A program made the translations under genes and the position numbers. From NCBI GenBank assembly GCA_036495425.1, contig DASXMW010000161.1, positions 1-64,000 on the forward strand: a stretch of 64,000 nucleotides of DNA, read 5' to 3'. A model generated the notes under the pieces. That model did not search any database and had not been told where the DNA came from. It saw only the letters and a program-made list of their open reading frames with translations. Below are positions 8,620-16,306 of the stretch, piece by piece (the stretch's first letter is position 1; the number at the start of each line of letters is the position of its first letter). This DNA comes from Bog-532 sp036495425. GTDB taxonomy: Bacteria > Actinomycetota > Actinomycetes > Streptosporangiales > Streptosporangiaceae.

Positions 8620-9611
8620 GCGCCCTGGGGATGCACGGCCCGGCCGTCCGCCCTCTCGGCCGCACCGCGCTGCAGGTCACCGCGATCGGCTTCGGCGGGT
8701 CGACCGCGGGCAACATCTGGCGGGCCCGCAGCGACGATGAGGTCGCGGCCGGCCTGTCCGCGGCCTGGGACCGCGGCATCCGCTACTTCGATACCGCTCC
8801 GCACTACGGACTCGGTCTTTCCGAGCAGCGAGTCGGAAAAGCACTGCGAGATCACCCCCGGAACGAATACGTCCTATCGACGAAGGTGGGGCGGCTGCTC
8901 GAGCCGAACCCGGCCCCGACCGGATCGGACCTGTCCGTGGCCGGATTCGATGTCCCCGACGAACTGCATCGGGTGCGTGACTACAGCGCGGACGGCGTGC
9001 GGCGCAGCCTGGAAGCGAGCCTCGAACGGCTCGGCGCCGACCGCATCGACATCGTCCTCGTCCACGACCCGGACGACCACGTCGACCAGGCCCTCACCGA
9101 AGCCATACCCGCCTTGGTCGCACTCCGCGAGCAGGGCGTCATCGGCGCGGTCGGTGTCGGCATGAACCAGTGGCAAGCGCCGCTTCGCGCGGTCAAGGAG
9201 ACCGACGTCGACGTCGTGATGATCGCCGGTCGCTGGACACTCGCTGACCGGTCGGCGCAGGCCCTGCTCGACCGGTGCGCCCAACAGGGGGTCGCGGTGC
9301 TTGCCGCGGCCCCATTCAACTCCGGGCTGCTCGCCCGGCCGCGACCGGGCGAGGACGCCACCTTCAACTATGGGCCGGCGCCGCGACCGATGCTCGAACG
9401 CGCCTGGGCCCTGGCCGAGGTCTGCGACTCCGCCGGGATCTCACTCCCGCAGGCAGCCATGCAGTTTCCGTTGCGGCACCCGGCCGTGGCCTCGGTCGTG
9501 GTCGGCCTGAGCAACGGTGCCCAGGTCGATGCGGCGATCGAGTGCCTGCAGACGCCGATCGAGGCCGAGGTGTGGAGCAGGCTGGACGTTGTTGCCCAAG
9601 GAGGTCAGTGA
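8616..9611 (+). CDS. Aldo/keto reductase, probable L-fucose dehydrogenase
   Basis: An NAD(P)-dependent aldo/keto reductase in the family that includes D-threo-aldose/L-fucose 1-dehydrogenase and pyridoxal dehydrogenase. In this cluster it should oxidise L-fucose to L-fuconolactone (inference). The catalytic tetrad is visible: Asp and Tyr in YFDTAPHYG, Lys in LSTKVG, His in LVHDPDD. GTG 8616 gives 331 residues and is coupled to the minigene; ATG 8631 (MHGPAVRPLGRTAL) is the alternative and gives the usual family N-terminus. AAGGAGG near its 3' end serves the short ORF that follows. Confidence 0.85.
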   Translation: MSALGMHGPAVRPLGRTALQVTAIGFGGSTAGNIWRARSDDEVAAGLSAAWDRGIRYFDTAPHYGLGLSEQRVGKALRDHPRNEYVLSTKVGRLLEPNPAPTGSDLSVAGFDVPDELHRVRDYSADGVRRSLEASLERLGADRIDIVLVHDPDDHVDQALTEAIPALVALREQGVIGAVGVGMNQWQAPLRAVKETDVDVVMIAGRWTLADRSAQALLDRCAQQGVAVLAAAPFNSGLLARPRPGEDATFNYGPAPRPMLERAWALAEVCDSAGISLPQAAMQFPLRHPAVASVVVGLSNGAQVDAAIECLQTPIEAEVWSRLDVVAQGGQ

Positions 9612-9613
9612 GC

Positions 9614-9676
9614 ATGCAGCGCATCGCGTCCGTCATCCGGCGGCAACCCGCCGAAGAAGTTTTTCACCTGGACTGA
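9614..9676 (+). pseudogene. Mutarotase relic: N- and C-terminal ends joined in frame
   Basis: This 20-codon ORF has a full-strength ribosome site AAGGAGG (9598-9604), nine bases before its ATG. It encodes MQRIASVIRRQP followed directly by AEEVFHLD. The first part resembles the start, and the last part the conserved EVFHLD-type end, of RhaM-like L-rhamnose/L-fucose mutarotases (about 105 residues). Roughly 85 middle codons, including the active-site residues, would be missing, so it cannot be a mutarotase. The junction region contains a CGGCGG/CCGCCG hairpin (9638-9653). Its TGA ends one base before the lactonase ATG, so translation through it may still drive lactonase synthesis. The relic interpretation rests on remembered family ends. 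Confidence 0.6.
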
Positions 9677-9677
9677 C

Positions 9678-10520
9678 ATGCGTATCGACTCTCACCACCA
9701 CGTCTGGGATCTGCGGGTACGGCCCCAGCCGTGGACCAATGATCTCCCAGCACTCCAGCGCAGCTTCGGTATCGAAGAGCTCAGGCCGTCGCTGAAGCGG
9801 CACGACATCGGCGCCACTGTCGTCGTGCAGACGGTGGCGGTCGCTGAAGAGACTGCGGAACTGCTGGTGCTGGCGGCGTCGGACCCCGACATCGCAGGTG
9901 TCGTCGGCTGGACGGATCTGACCGCCCCGGACGTCGCCGACCGCCTGGCCGAGCTCATCGCGCCCGGGCTGGCCGGTATCCGGCACCTCGTTCAAGACGA
10001 ACCCGACCCACGCTGGCTCATGCGCCGTGAGGTTCAAGCAGGTATCGCCGCGGTGGGCGCGGCTGGCCTGACTTACGACCTGCTCGTCACCCCGGCGCAG
10101 CTGCCCGCTGCTGTCGAAACAGTCCGCAACCATCCGGACGCCCGATTCGTACTCGACCATGGGGCGAAACCGCTCATCCGCGACGCCATCCTCGAACCGT
10201 GGAACCAGCTCATCACGGACCTGGCCGCTTCACCGAACGTCGCGGTCAAGCTCTCCGGGCTGGTTACCGAAGCCTCCCCAAACCCAACCATCGACGATCT
10301 GCGCCCGTACTGCGACCGGCTCCTGTCGGCGTTCGGGCCTGAACGAATGATGTTCGGCTCCGATTGGCCGGTGTGCCTCCTCAGGTGCGACTACGACCGA
10401 GTGATCGCACATGCCGAGAGCATGTGCGTGGGCCTGTCCAAGTCAGAGAAAGCGGACGTGTTCGGCGAGACGGCCGCACGCTGGTACGCCTTGAACGTGA
10501 CGTCCGCGCCAACGGGCTGA
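9678..10520 (+). CDS. Amidohydrolase-2 family, probable L-fuconolactonase
   Basis: A metal-dependent TIM-barrel hydrolase (COG3618 type, 280 residues) that should open L-fucono-lactone to L-fuconate. The metal-binding start RIDSHHHVWD is at residues 2-11, a central His lies in FVLDHGAKP, and the late Asp in MMFGSDWPV completes the site. Members of this family next to fuconate dehydratase are characterised L-fuconolactonases. The ATG is one base after the stop of the mutarotase relic, pointing to coupled translation. It is the last enzyme gene of the cluster. Confidence 0.88.
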   Translation: MRIDSHHHVWDLRVRPQPWTNDLPALQRSFGIEELRPSLKRHDIGATVVVQTVAVAEETAELLVLAASDPDIAGVVGWTDLTAPDVADRLAELIAPGLAGIRHLVQDEPDPRWLMRREVQAGIAAVGAAGLTYDLLVTPAQLPAAVETVRNHPDARFVLDHGAKPLIRDAILEPWNQLITDLAASPNVAVKLSGLVTEASPNPTIDDLRPYCDRLLSAFGPERMMFGSDWPVCLLRCDYDRVIAHAESMCVGLSKSEKADVFGETAARWYALNVTSAPTG

Positions 10521-10771
10521 CCAGCCCGCCGGGCGGGAAAAATGCGATGTTTGTCGCATGAGCACATCTCCCAGCTCACGGTTTTGGGTGATCAAGGACG
10601 GCGTGCGCGGTGCCTGGGCTGCGACATTGCCGAGACCAATGGCCACGCGACGGTATCTTTTAAGATGAAAGCAGCGCCGGGCCCCTGAGTTGCCTCATGG
10701 AAACAGCTGATGTCTAAGGGATCAATATCTCGTGTCTAAGGGATCAATATCTCGGTTTGGGGAGGAATGAG
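10521..10771 (+). promoter_or_regulatory. Intergenic region before the GntR gene, with inverted repeat
   Basis: The spacer holds a small CCCGC/GCGGG hairpin just after the lactonase stop (10525-10537), a weak terminator candidate. An inverted repeat ATGCGA (10542-10547) with TCGCAT (10554-10559) separated by six bases follows, a plausible operator half-site pair. The tandem repeat listed separately and the GntR ribosome site GGAGGA (10761-10766) come after it. No promoter hexamers are assigned. Confidence 0.4.
10711..10754 (+). repeat. Perfect 22-bp tandem direct repeat upstream of GntR gene
   Basis: A 22-base unit beginning TGTCTAAGGGATCAA occurs twice back to back (10711-10732 and 10733-10754) without mismatch. 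It ends 17 bases before the regulator's ATG. The period equals about two helical turns, as expected for adjacent binding sites on one DNA face, so an autoregulatory operator is plausible. A recent slippage duplication is the simpler alternative. Confidence 0.7.
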
Positions 10772-11509
10772 ATGGCTGCGCCATTGATTGATCAAGCCAT
10801 CGAGCACCTCCGAGTTCTGATTGTCCGCGGCGATCTTGAGCCTGGCAGCAGGCTGCCGCCGGAGCAGGATCTGGCCGTCATGCTGGGCTGCTCCCGCGGC
10901 ACGGCCCGCGAAGCAGTCCGGTCGCTGGTCATGGCACATGTGCTGGACGTCCGCCGCGGTGACGGAACGTACGTAACTAGCCTGCGGCCAGAGCTGTTGC
11001 TGGAAGGAATCGCATTCGCCGTTGACCTCATGCGGGACGAGAGCTTGCCGGAACTCTGGGAAGTCCGGATGCTTCTTGAACCACCCGCGACGGCCAAGGC
11101 GGCGGAGATCATCAGCGAGGGCCGTCTGACCGAGCTGGCCGAGATCCTGGAAGAGATGCGCCGGTGCGCCGACGATGAGGCCGTGCTGGTCCGCCACGAT
11201 GCGCGATTCCACGAGCTCGTCGCCGAGGCAGCGGGCAACAGCACAATCGCTTCTCTGCTCGGAAGCATGTCCTCTAGAACCCTGCGCGCCCGGGCTTGGC
11301 GTGGCATCCGGGAGGCGGGGGCGGCCGCCGCCACGATCTCTCAGCACGCTGAGATTCTTCGTGCGCTTCAAACACGCGACCCGAAGATGGCCCACGCCGC
11401 GGCCGTTCTGCACATCGGTACCAGCCAGGCGTGGTTCCGGCAAAATGTCTATGCCGAGCCGCGGATCCCAGTACCGGACAGGAATGGACTCAAGCCTGGT
11501 CGTGCCTAG
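10772..11509 (+). CDS. FadR-type GntR transcriptional regulator
   Basis: A 245-residue GntR regulator with an N-terminal winged helix (about residues 10-70, containing RLPPEQDLAVMLGCSRGT and RRGDGTYV) and an all-helical FCD ligand domain. The metal-site-like pattern is Asp/His in HDARFHELV with later His residues. The ATG at 10772 is chosen because GGAGGA lies five bases upstream; an in-frame TTG at 10757 would lack a site. Located 3' of the fucose cluster on the same strand, it is the best candidate for its regulator, with a sugar acid such as fuconate or its dehydration product as effector (inference). Confidence 0.88.
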   Translation: MAAPLIDQAIEHLRVLIVRGDLEPGSRLPPEQDLAVMLGCSRGTAREAVRSLVMAHVLDVRRGDGTYVTSLRPELLLEGIAFAVDLMRDESLPELWEVRMLLEPPATAKAAEIISEGRLTELAEILEEMRRCADDEAVLVRHDARFHELVAEAAGNSTIASLLGSMSSRTLRARAWRGIREAGAAAATISQHAEILRALQTRDPKMAHAAAVLHIGTSQAWFRQNVYAEPRIPVPDRNGLKPGRA

Positions 11510-11627
11510 ACCACGGCAACCTGTCCGGTCGGCCAAGGGAGCAACTCCGGCATGCTGGTCGATGGGCGGGCTACCTCCGGTACCGCTACGGCGTTACGCT
11601 GCGTCGTAGAAGGTGGCGGGAGGCGCG

Positions 11628-11858
11628 ATGGTTTATCTCGGTGGCCCGCGCAGGCGTCGCGGCCGGGCGGGCACGGGGATCTACCTCCATGACCCTCCGC
11701 CTGGTTACCACCCGGAGCGGCCCCGGATTTCATCGAAGCAGCGGCAGCGGCTGCTGCGCCGGGAATGGCTCCTGATGCGCTCGCTCACCGTGGTCCTGGT
11801 GCTGGTCGTCCTGGCTCTGGCCGGGCTGTTCGGCCTGTTCATCGCCCTGCACGGCTGA
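11628..11858 (+). CDS. Small single-span membrane protein
   Basis: This is a 76-residue protein I cannot assign. The N-terminal 45 residues are basic and rich in Arg, Gly and Pro. A single hydrophobic span (about residues 52-74, with SLTVVLVLVVLALAGLFGLF) is placed at the C-terminus, so the tail would face the cytoplasm. GGGAGG (11618-11623) lies five bases before the ATG and supports translation. It is followed by a 113-base gap and the kumamolisin-type protease gene. GC content rises from about here onward. Confidence 0.6.
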   Translation: MVYLGGPRRRRGRAGTGIYLHDPPPGYHPERPRISSKQRQRLLRREWLLMRSLTVVLVLVVLALAGLFGLFIALHG

Positions 11859-11971
11859 CCGGTTCGGGCACGGGTCAAGAGCGGCCCGGGCCTCCGGCGT
11901 ATCTGACCAGCCGGTAACCCCTCCGCACAGACAAGGGCCCCCGCCCCGGGGTGCCAAGGGAGGGGACGGAC

Positions 11972-13693
11972 ATGTCCGATCAGCAACTCGTGCCGATCCC
12001 GGCCAGCCGCCGCGAACCCGTTCCGGGTGCGCGCCGGGTGGCCGACGTGCCGCCCGGCGATGAGCTCCGGGTCAGTATCGTCGTGCGCCGCAAGGCCGGC
12101 GGCCAGGAGAAAGCACTGCAGGCCGCGGCGGGGAGGCTGCCAGGCTCGCTGAGCGACCGCCGCCGCCAGCTGGCCGAGCAGGCCGGCGCCGACCAGGCCG
12201 ATCTCGACCGGGTGACGCGGTGGGCGACCGCGGCGGGCATGCGGGTGGTATCGGCCGACCCGGCCACCCGCACGGTCATGCTGACTGCCACGACGGCCCA
12301 GGCCAGCGCGGCCTTCGGGGTCTCGCTGGGCCGCTACCAGGCGCGCAGTTTCAGCTACCGGGGCCGTGAGGGCGACGTGCACCTGCCGCCCGAGATCGCC
12401 GAGGTGGTGCAGGCCGTGCTCGGGCTGGACAACCGCCCGCAGGCCGGCACCCACCTCAAGCTGGGCTCGCCGCTGGCCCCGGACCAGATCCCGGCTCCGT
12501 CCGTCCCGCCGGCGTCGCTGCTCCCGCAGCTCACCGCGGACCAGGCCGCCGCCCCCACCCCGCGGCCGGACCCCAAGCCGATGTGGCCCACGCAGGTCGC
12601 GAGCCTGTACGCCTTCCCGGCCGACGCGGACGGCCACGGTGAGACCATCGCCATCATCGAGCTGGGCGGCGGCTTCACCGACGACGAGCTGGCCAGCTAC
12701 TTCCAGCAGGCCCACGTCCCCGCCCCCACGGTCGAAGCCGTCAGCGTGGGGGCCGGCAGCAACCAGCCCGGCGTGAACAAAGACGCTGACGGCGAGGTCA
12801 TGCTGGACATCGAGGTGTCGGGGGCGGTGGCGCCTGGCGCCCGGATCGCCGTCTACTTCGGCGGCAACAACGACCGTGACTTCCACGACGCCCTGGTCAA
12901 CGCCATCCACGACACCGAGCGTTCGCCGTCCGTCGTGTCGATCAGCTGGGGTTCGCCCGAGTCCCGCTGGACCGGCCAGGCCCGCCAGGCCTTTGACGAC
13001 GCGCTGGTCGACGCGGCCGCGCTCGGCGTCACCGTGCTGGCCGCGGCCGGGGATCACGGCGCGGGCGACCGGGGCGGCGACGGAAAGGCGCACACCGACT
13101 ACCCGGCCTCGAGCCCCAACATGATCGGCTGCGGCGGGACCACGCTGTTCCTGGCCTCCGACGGCAAGCCGCAGGAGGTGGCCTGGAACGACGGCAACGG
13201 CTGGGCCACCGGCGGCGGCATCAGCGACCTCTACGATCCGCCCGCCTGGCAGACCGTCGCCCTGCCCGCCAGCCTGAACGGCACCGGCCGGCCCGGCCGC
13301 GGGGTGCCGGACATCGCCGGCAACGCCGACATCGCCTCGGGCTACATGGTCCTGGTCGATGGCCACCTGGGGCCGATCGGCGGCACCAGCGCGGTCGCCC
13401 CGCTCTACGCGGGCCTGGTCGCCCGGCTCAACCAGGCCCTCGGCCATCCGGTCAAGGACCTGCTGGCGGCCCTGTACGCGCTGCCCGCGGCGGACCAGGC
13501 GGCGGTGTTCCAGGACGTCACCACCGGCAACAACACGGTCCCGGACACCGATGCCTTCGGCCCGGCCGTGACCGGCTACGACGCCAATCCTGGCTGGGAC
13601 GCCTGCACCGGCCTCGGCAGCATCGACGGCACCGCCCTGCTCCAGCGGCTGCGCGCGCTGAGCGCTGCGCCCGCCGCGGCCGCCACAGCCTGA
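11972..13693 (+). CDS. Sedolisin-family S53 protease, kumamolisin type
   Basis: A serine-carboxyl protease of 573 residues with the pro-kumamolisin domain (about residues 1-170) followed by the catalytic domain. The catalytic Glu and Asp are in DGEVMLDIEVSG (four residues apart), an oxyanion-type Asp lies in AAAGDHGAGD, and the nucleophile Ser is in GGTSAVAP. The C-terminal calcium site is formed by VFQDVTTGNN and GWDACTGLGS. As in kumamolisin itself there is no classical signal peptide. The ATG after AAGGGAGGGG is preferred over a GTG at 11951. Substrate and location are unknown; such enzymes usually act at low pH. Confidence 0.92.
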   Translation: MSDQQLVPIPASRREPVPGARRVADVPPGDELRVSIVVRRKAGGQEKALQAAAGRLPGSLSDRRRQLAEQAGADQADLDRVTRWATAAGMRVVSADPATRTVMLTATTAQASAAFGVSLGRYQARSFSYRGREGDVHLPPEIAEVVQAVLGLDNRPQAGTHLKLGSPLAPDQIPAPSVPPASLLPQLTADQAAAPTPRPDPKPMWPTQVASLYAFPADADGHGETIAIIELGGGFTDDELASYFQQAHVPAPTVEAVSVGAGSNQPGVNKDADGEVMLDIEVSGAVAPGARIAVYFGGNNDRDFHDALVNAIHDTERSPSVVSISWGSPESRWTGQARQAFDDALVDAAALGVTVLAAAGDHGAGDRGGDGKAHTDYPASSPNMIGCGGTTLFLASDGKPQEVAWNDGNGWATGGGISDLYDPPAWQTVALPASLNGTGRPGRGVPDIAGNADIASGYMVLVDGHLGPIGGTSAVAPLYAGLVARLNQALGHPVKDLLAALYALPAADQAAVFQDVTTGNNTVPDTDAFGPAVTGYDANPGWDACTGLGSIDGTALLQRLRALSAAPAAAATA

Positions 13694-13792
13694 CGGCGGC
13701 CACTTCCGGCATTCTTGATATTTCAGATCGTTTTAGGAAACTTCGCGGAGGTGAGACACTGCGGACTGACCAGCCAGTCACAGGGAGGCGCG

Positions 13793-14854
13793 ATGAGCCC
13801 GGAGTTCCTCTGGTACATCCCGAACACGGTCGAGCCCGGCCACCGGGGAGACACCACGACCGAGGGCTGGGGGTCGCTCGAGTTCTCCACCGATCAGGCT
13901 CGCACGCTGGAGGAACACGGCTGGGGTGGCGCCCTGCTCGGCACCAGCTGGGGCCGGCCGGACACGTTCACGGTCGCGACCGCGATCACGGCCCGGACGA
14001 CGACGTTCAAGCCGCTGATCGCGGTCCGGCCCGGGTACTGGCAGCCGGCTCACTTCGCCAGCGCGGCCGCCACCCTGGACCAGCTGACCGGGGGCCGGGT
14101 GCTGGTCAACATCGTGACCGGGCTCGACGACCTCGCGGCCTACGGCGACGGCAACGCCGACCCGGCCCAGCGCTACGACCGCACCCGCGAGTTCATGCAG
14201 CTGGTCCGCGCGCTGTGGACGCGGGACAACGTCACCTTCCGCGGCCAGCACTTCCAGGTCGAGGGCTCGACCCTGTCGCCGCGCCCGTACCGGGCCGCCG
14301 AGGGCAGGCACCCCACCCTGTACTTCGGCGGCGCTTCGGAAGCGGCCCAGCGGGTGGCGGCCACCGAAGCGGACGTGCAGTTGTTCTGGGGTGAGCCGCT
14401 GGAGGGCGTGGCCCAGCGCATCGACCGGCTCAAGGCCCTCGGCGACGAGCTGGGCCGCGAGCACGCGCCGCTGGAGTTCGGGCTGCGGATCACCACGGTA
14501 GTCCGGGACACCACCGAGGAGGCGTGGCGTGACGCCGAGGAGAAGGTGGCCAAGCTGGCCGCGGATTCCGGCGAGATCAAGATCAACCGCTCCGGGCGGG
14601 CCGCGGTCGGCCAGCAGCGCCTGATGGACCTGGCCGCCCGGGGCGAGGTGCTGGACTCCTGCCTCTACACCACGCCGAGCAGATATGGCGCCGCCGGTGC
14701 CGCCACCACCTGGCTGGTCGGCTCGGCCGAGGACGTGGCCGCGGCGCTGCGCAGGTACCAGGACCTCGGTGTCACCCACTTCGTCCTGTCCGACACCCCG
14801 TACCGGCGCGAGATGATCCGCGTCGGCGACCAGCTACTGCCTCGGCTGCGCTGA
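13793..14854 (+). CDS. Luciferase-like (LLM) FMN-dependent monooxygenase, SsuD type
   Basis: A 353-residue flavin-dependent monooxygenase resembling alkanesulfonate monooxygenase SsuD. The luciferase TIM-barrel markers are the GWGGALLGTSWGRPD start, RPGYWQPAHFASAAATLDQ, GGRVLVNIVTG, and YFGGASEAAQRVAA. The ATG at 13793 follows GGGAGGCG; an upstream in-frame extension lacks a ribosome site. SsuD would release sulfite from alkanesulfonates using reduced FMN, but no sulfonate transporter or flavin reductase gene is adjacent, so the substrate is uncertain. Confidence 0.85.
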   Translation: MSPEFLWYIPNTVEPGHRGDTTTEGWGSLEFSTDQARTLEEHGWGGALLGTSWGRPDTFTVATAITARTTTFKPLIAVRPGYWQPAHFASAAATLDQLTGGRVLVNIVTGLDDLAAYGDGNADPAQRYDRTREFMQLVRALWTRDNVTFRGQHFQVEGSTLSPRPYRAAEGRHPTLYFGGASEAAQRVAATEADVQLFWGEPLEGVAQRIDRLKALGDELGREHAPLEFGLRITTVVRDTTEEAWRDAEEKVAKLAADSGEIKINRSGRAAVGQQRLMDLAARGEVLDSCLYTTPSRYGAAGAATTWLVGSAEDVAAALRRYQDLGVTHFVLSDTPYRREMIRVGDQLLPRLR

Positions 14855-15062
14855 CCGGCTCACCGCGCCCAGGGCGGCCAGCGTGGCCCGCACCGCCTCA
14901 TCCGGCCGGCCCGCCGATGATGACCGTGCCGCGCTTGCGGCCCCGGCGGGCGAACCGCGGCCCCATATTTTTATCGAAGGTCTTATCCCCGCGTCCGGCC
15001 TCCGGCCCGGGTCCGGCTGGGTGGCGGTCCCGTCGCGCGTCCCGGCCGGGCTCGCGTCCGGC

Positions 15063-15494
15063 TCAGCCGGGTGCCACCGGGCGACCAGCAGCATCTGGCC
15101 GAGGTGGCCCGGAAGGAGCCGGCCGTCCCGCCTGGTCCAGTTCGGCCTCGATCGCGCCCGGGGCCCGCATCCGCCAGGCGTCGGTGATCAGCTCGGCCAG
15201 CCGGCCGGTGCCCACGTCGGCCAGCCGCAGCATGACCAGCGGCCAGCCGTCGTAGCCGGGGGCGGTGAAGAACAGCCGCGGCTCGCCCAGCAGCAGGGCC
15301 TGCTTCTCGGCCTCGTCGCCCACGTAGAGCACGGCGATGTCGGTCCGGATGACCCGGGGCCGCCCCGGCTCGCGCTCCGGGTAGGACCAGACGAACCCCT
15401 TGCCGCCGACCCGGAAGTCGAAGCCGTCGCTGTCGATCTCCTCCACCCGCGGCAGGGCCAGCGCGAGGCGGCGCACATCATCCTCGTCAGCCAT
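15063..15494 (-). CDS. MmcQ/YjbR family protein
   Basis: A 143-residue protein with the MmcQ/YjbR fold. The start is of the type DDVRRLALALPRVEE, then a substrate-like FRVGGKGFVWSY, and a central GDEAEKQALL. YjbR-type proteins have a DNA-binding-like fold but their role is unknown. The ATG at 15494 has GAGG shortly upstream; a longer frame to 15536 has no site. The C-terminal 25 residues are Pro/Gly-rich and probably disordered. It is a single gene on the minus strand, with 207 bases of featureless DNA after it. Confidence 0.78.
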   Translation of the reverse strand: MADEDDVRRLALALPRVEEIDSDGFDFRVGGKGFVWSYPEREPGRPRVIRTDIAVLYVGDEAEKQALLLGEPRLFFTAPGYDGWPLVMLRLADVGTGRLAELITDAWRMRAPGAIEAELDQAGRPAPSGPPRPDAAGRPVAPG

Positions 15495-15604
15495 GGCGCC
15501 CTCCTCAGTTGACCTCGCCGGGCGGTTTCTGCACACAGGCTACGGCGGGTCGAACTTTCCGGCTCAGCGAGTCCCGGGCCTTGTGCCCGGGCGAGCGGCC
15601 GGTC

Positions 15605-16207
15605 CTACGGCGAGGTAGCGCCGCGGACAAGTGGGGGGTCCAGGGGGGTCATCCCCCCGGACAGATACAACGCGGCCGGGACCGGCACCGTGGCCTGCTC
15701 GGCCCAGCTGACCGGCAGGCCGCCCGCGTCCATGGCGGCCATGATGTTGTGCAGGGTGCCGAACGCGATGAACGTCTTGACCTGCAGCGGGGCCAGGCCG
15801 GAGATCTCCCCGGCCCGGGCCCACAGCCGGCCGAACGCCGCCCGCACCGCCTCCAGCACGATCGGGTCCCCGCAAGCGGCGAAGGCCTGCGTCTGGAGCA
15901 GCAGCCGCTGCCGGTCGGCCAGCTGGGCCTGGTACTCCCCGCCCATCCGCATCAGCGCGTCCACCCCGGTGGCCTCGCCCGCGGCCGCGGCCATGAGGCT
16001 GGTCATGGTGTCGAAGGCCGTGGTCACCACGTCGATGAACAGGGCCCGCTTGCTGCCGAACAGCCGGAACACGTAGGCCTCGCTGATGTCGATGGACCGG
16101 GCGATCTGGTCCACCGAGACGCCGTGCAGGCCCGACTCGGCGAACGCGGCCGACGCGGCCGCCCTGATCTGCTCGCGGCGCTCCGCGGCGGTGCCGAGCT
16201 TGCGCAC
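15605..16207 (-). CDS. TetR family transcriptional regulator
   Basis: A 200-residue TetR repressor. The N-terminal helix-turn-helix covers about residues 10-57, with VSVDQIARSIDISEAYVFRL as recognition part, followed by a helical effector domain of unknown ligand. GTG at 16207 follows GGAGGA. It lies 99 bases downstream of an APC permease gene on the same strand, so it may be co-transcribed with and regulate that transporter (inference). Confidence 0.88.
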   Translation of the reverse strand: MRKLGTAAERREQIRAAASAAFAESGLHGVSVDQIARSIDISEAYVFRLFGSKRALFIDVVTTAFDTMTSLMAAAAGEATGVDALMRMGGEYQAQLADRQRLLLQTQAFAACGDPIVLEAVRAAFGRLWARAGEISGLAPLQVKTFIAFGTLHNIMAAMDAGGLPVSWAEQATVPVPAALYLSGGMTPLDPPLVRGATSP

Positions 16208-16306
16208 GGATCCTCCTCAGGTCGAGGGGACGGCAGGTCCCCAGCCTGAGTACGTGGTCAACGTGAGCCGGGATTGATCCGGTTTGTCAGCACCCGGCCG
16301 CAGTGG

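Noticed and set aside
14855..15062. Minus-strand ORF 14834-15094 as a small gene
   Set aside because: Low-complexity composition, overlap with the luciferase-like gene end and no ribosome site. I see nothing functional in this gap.
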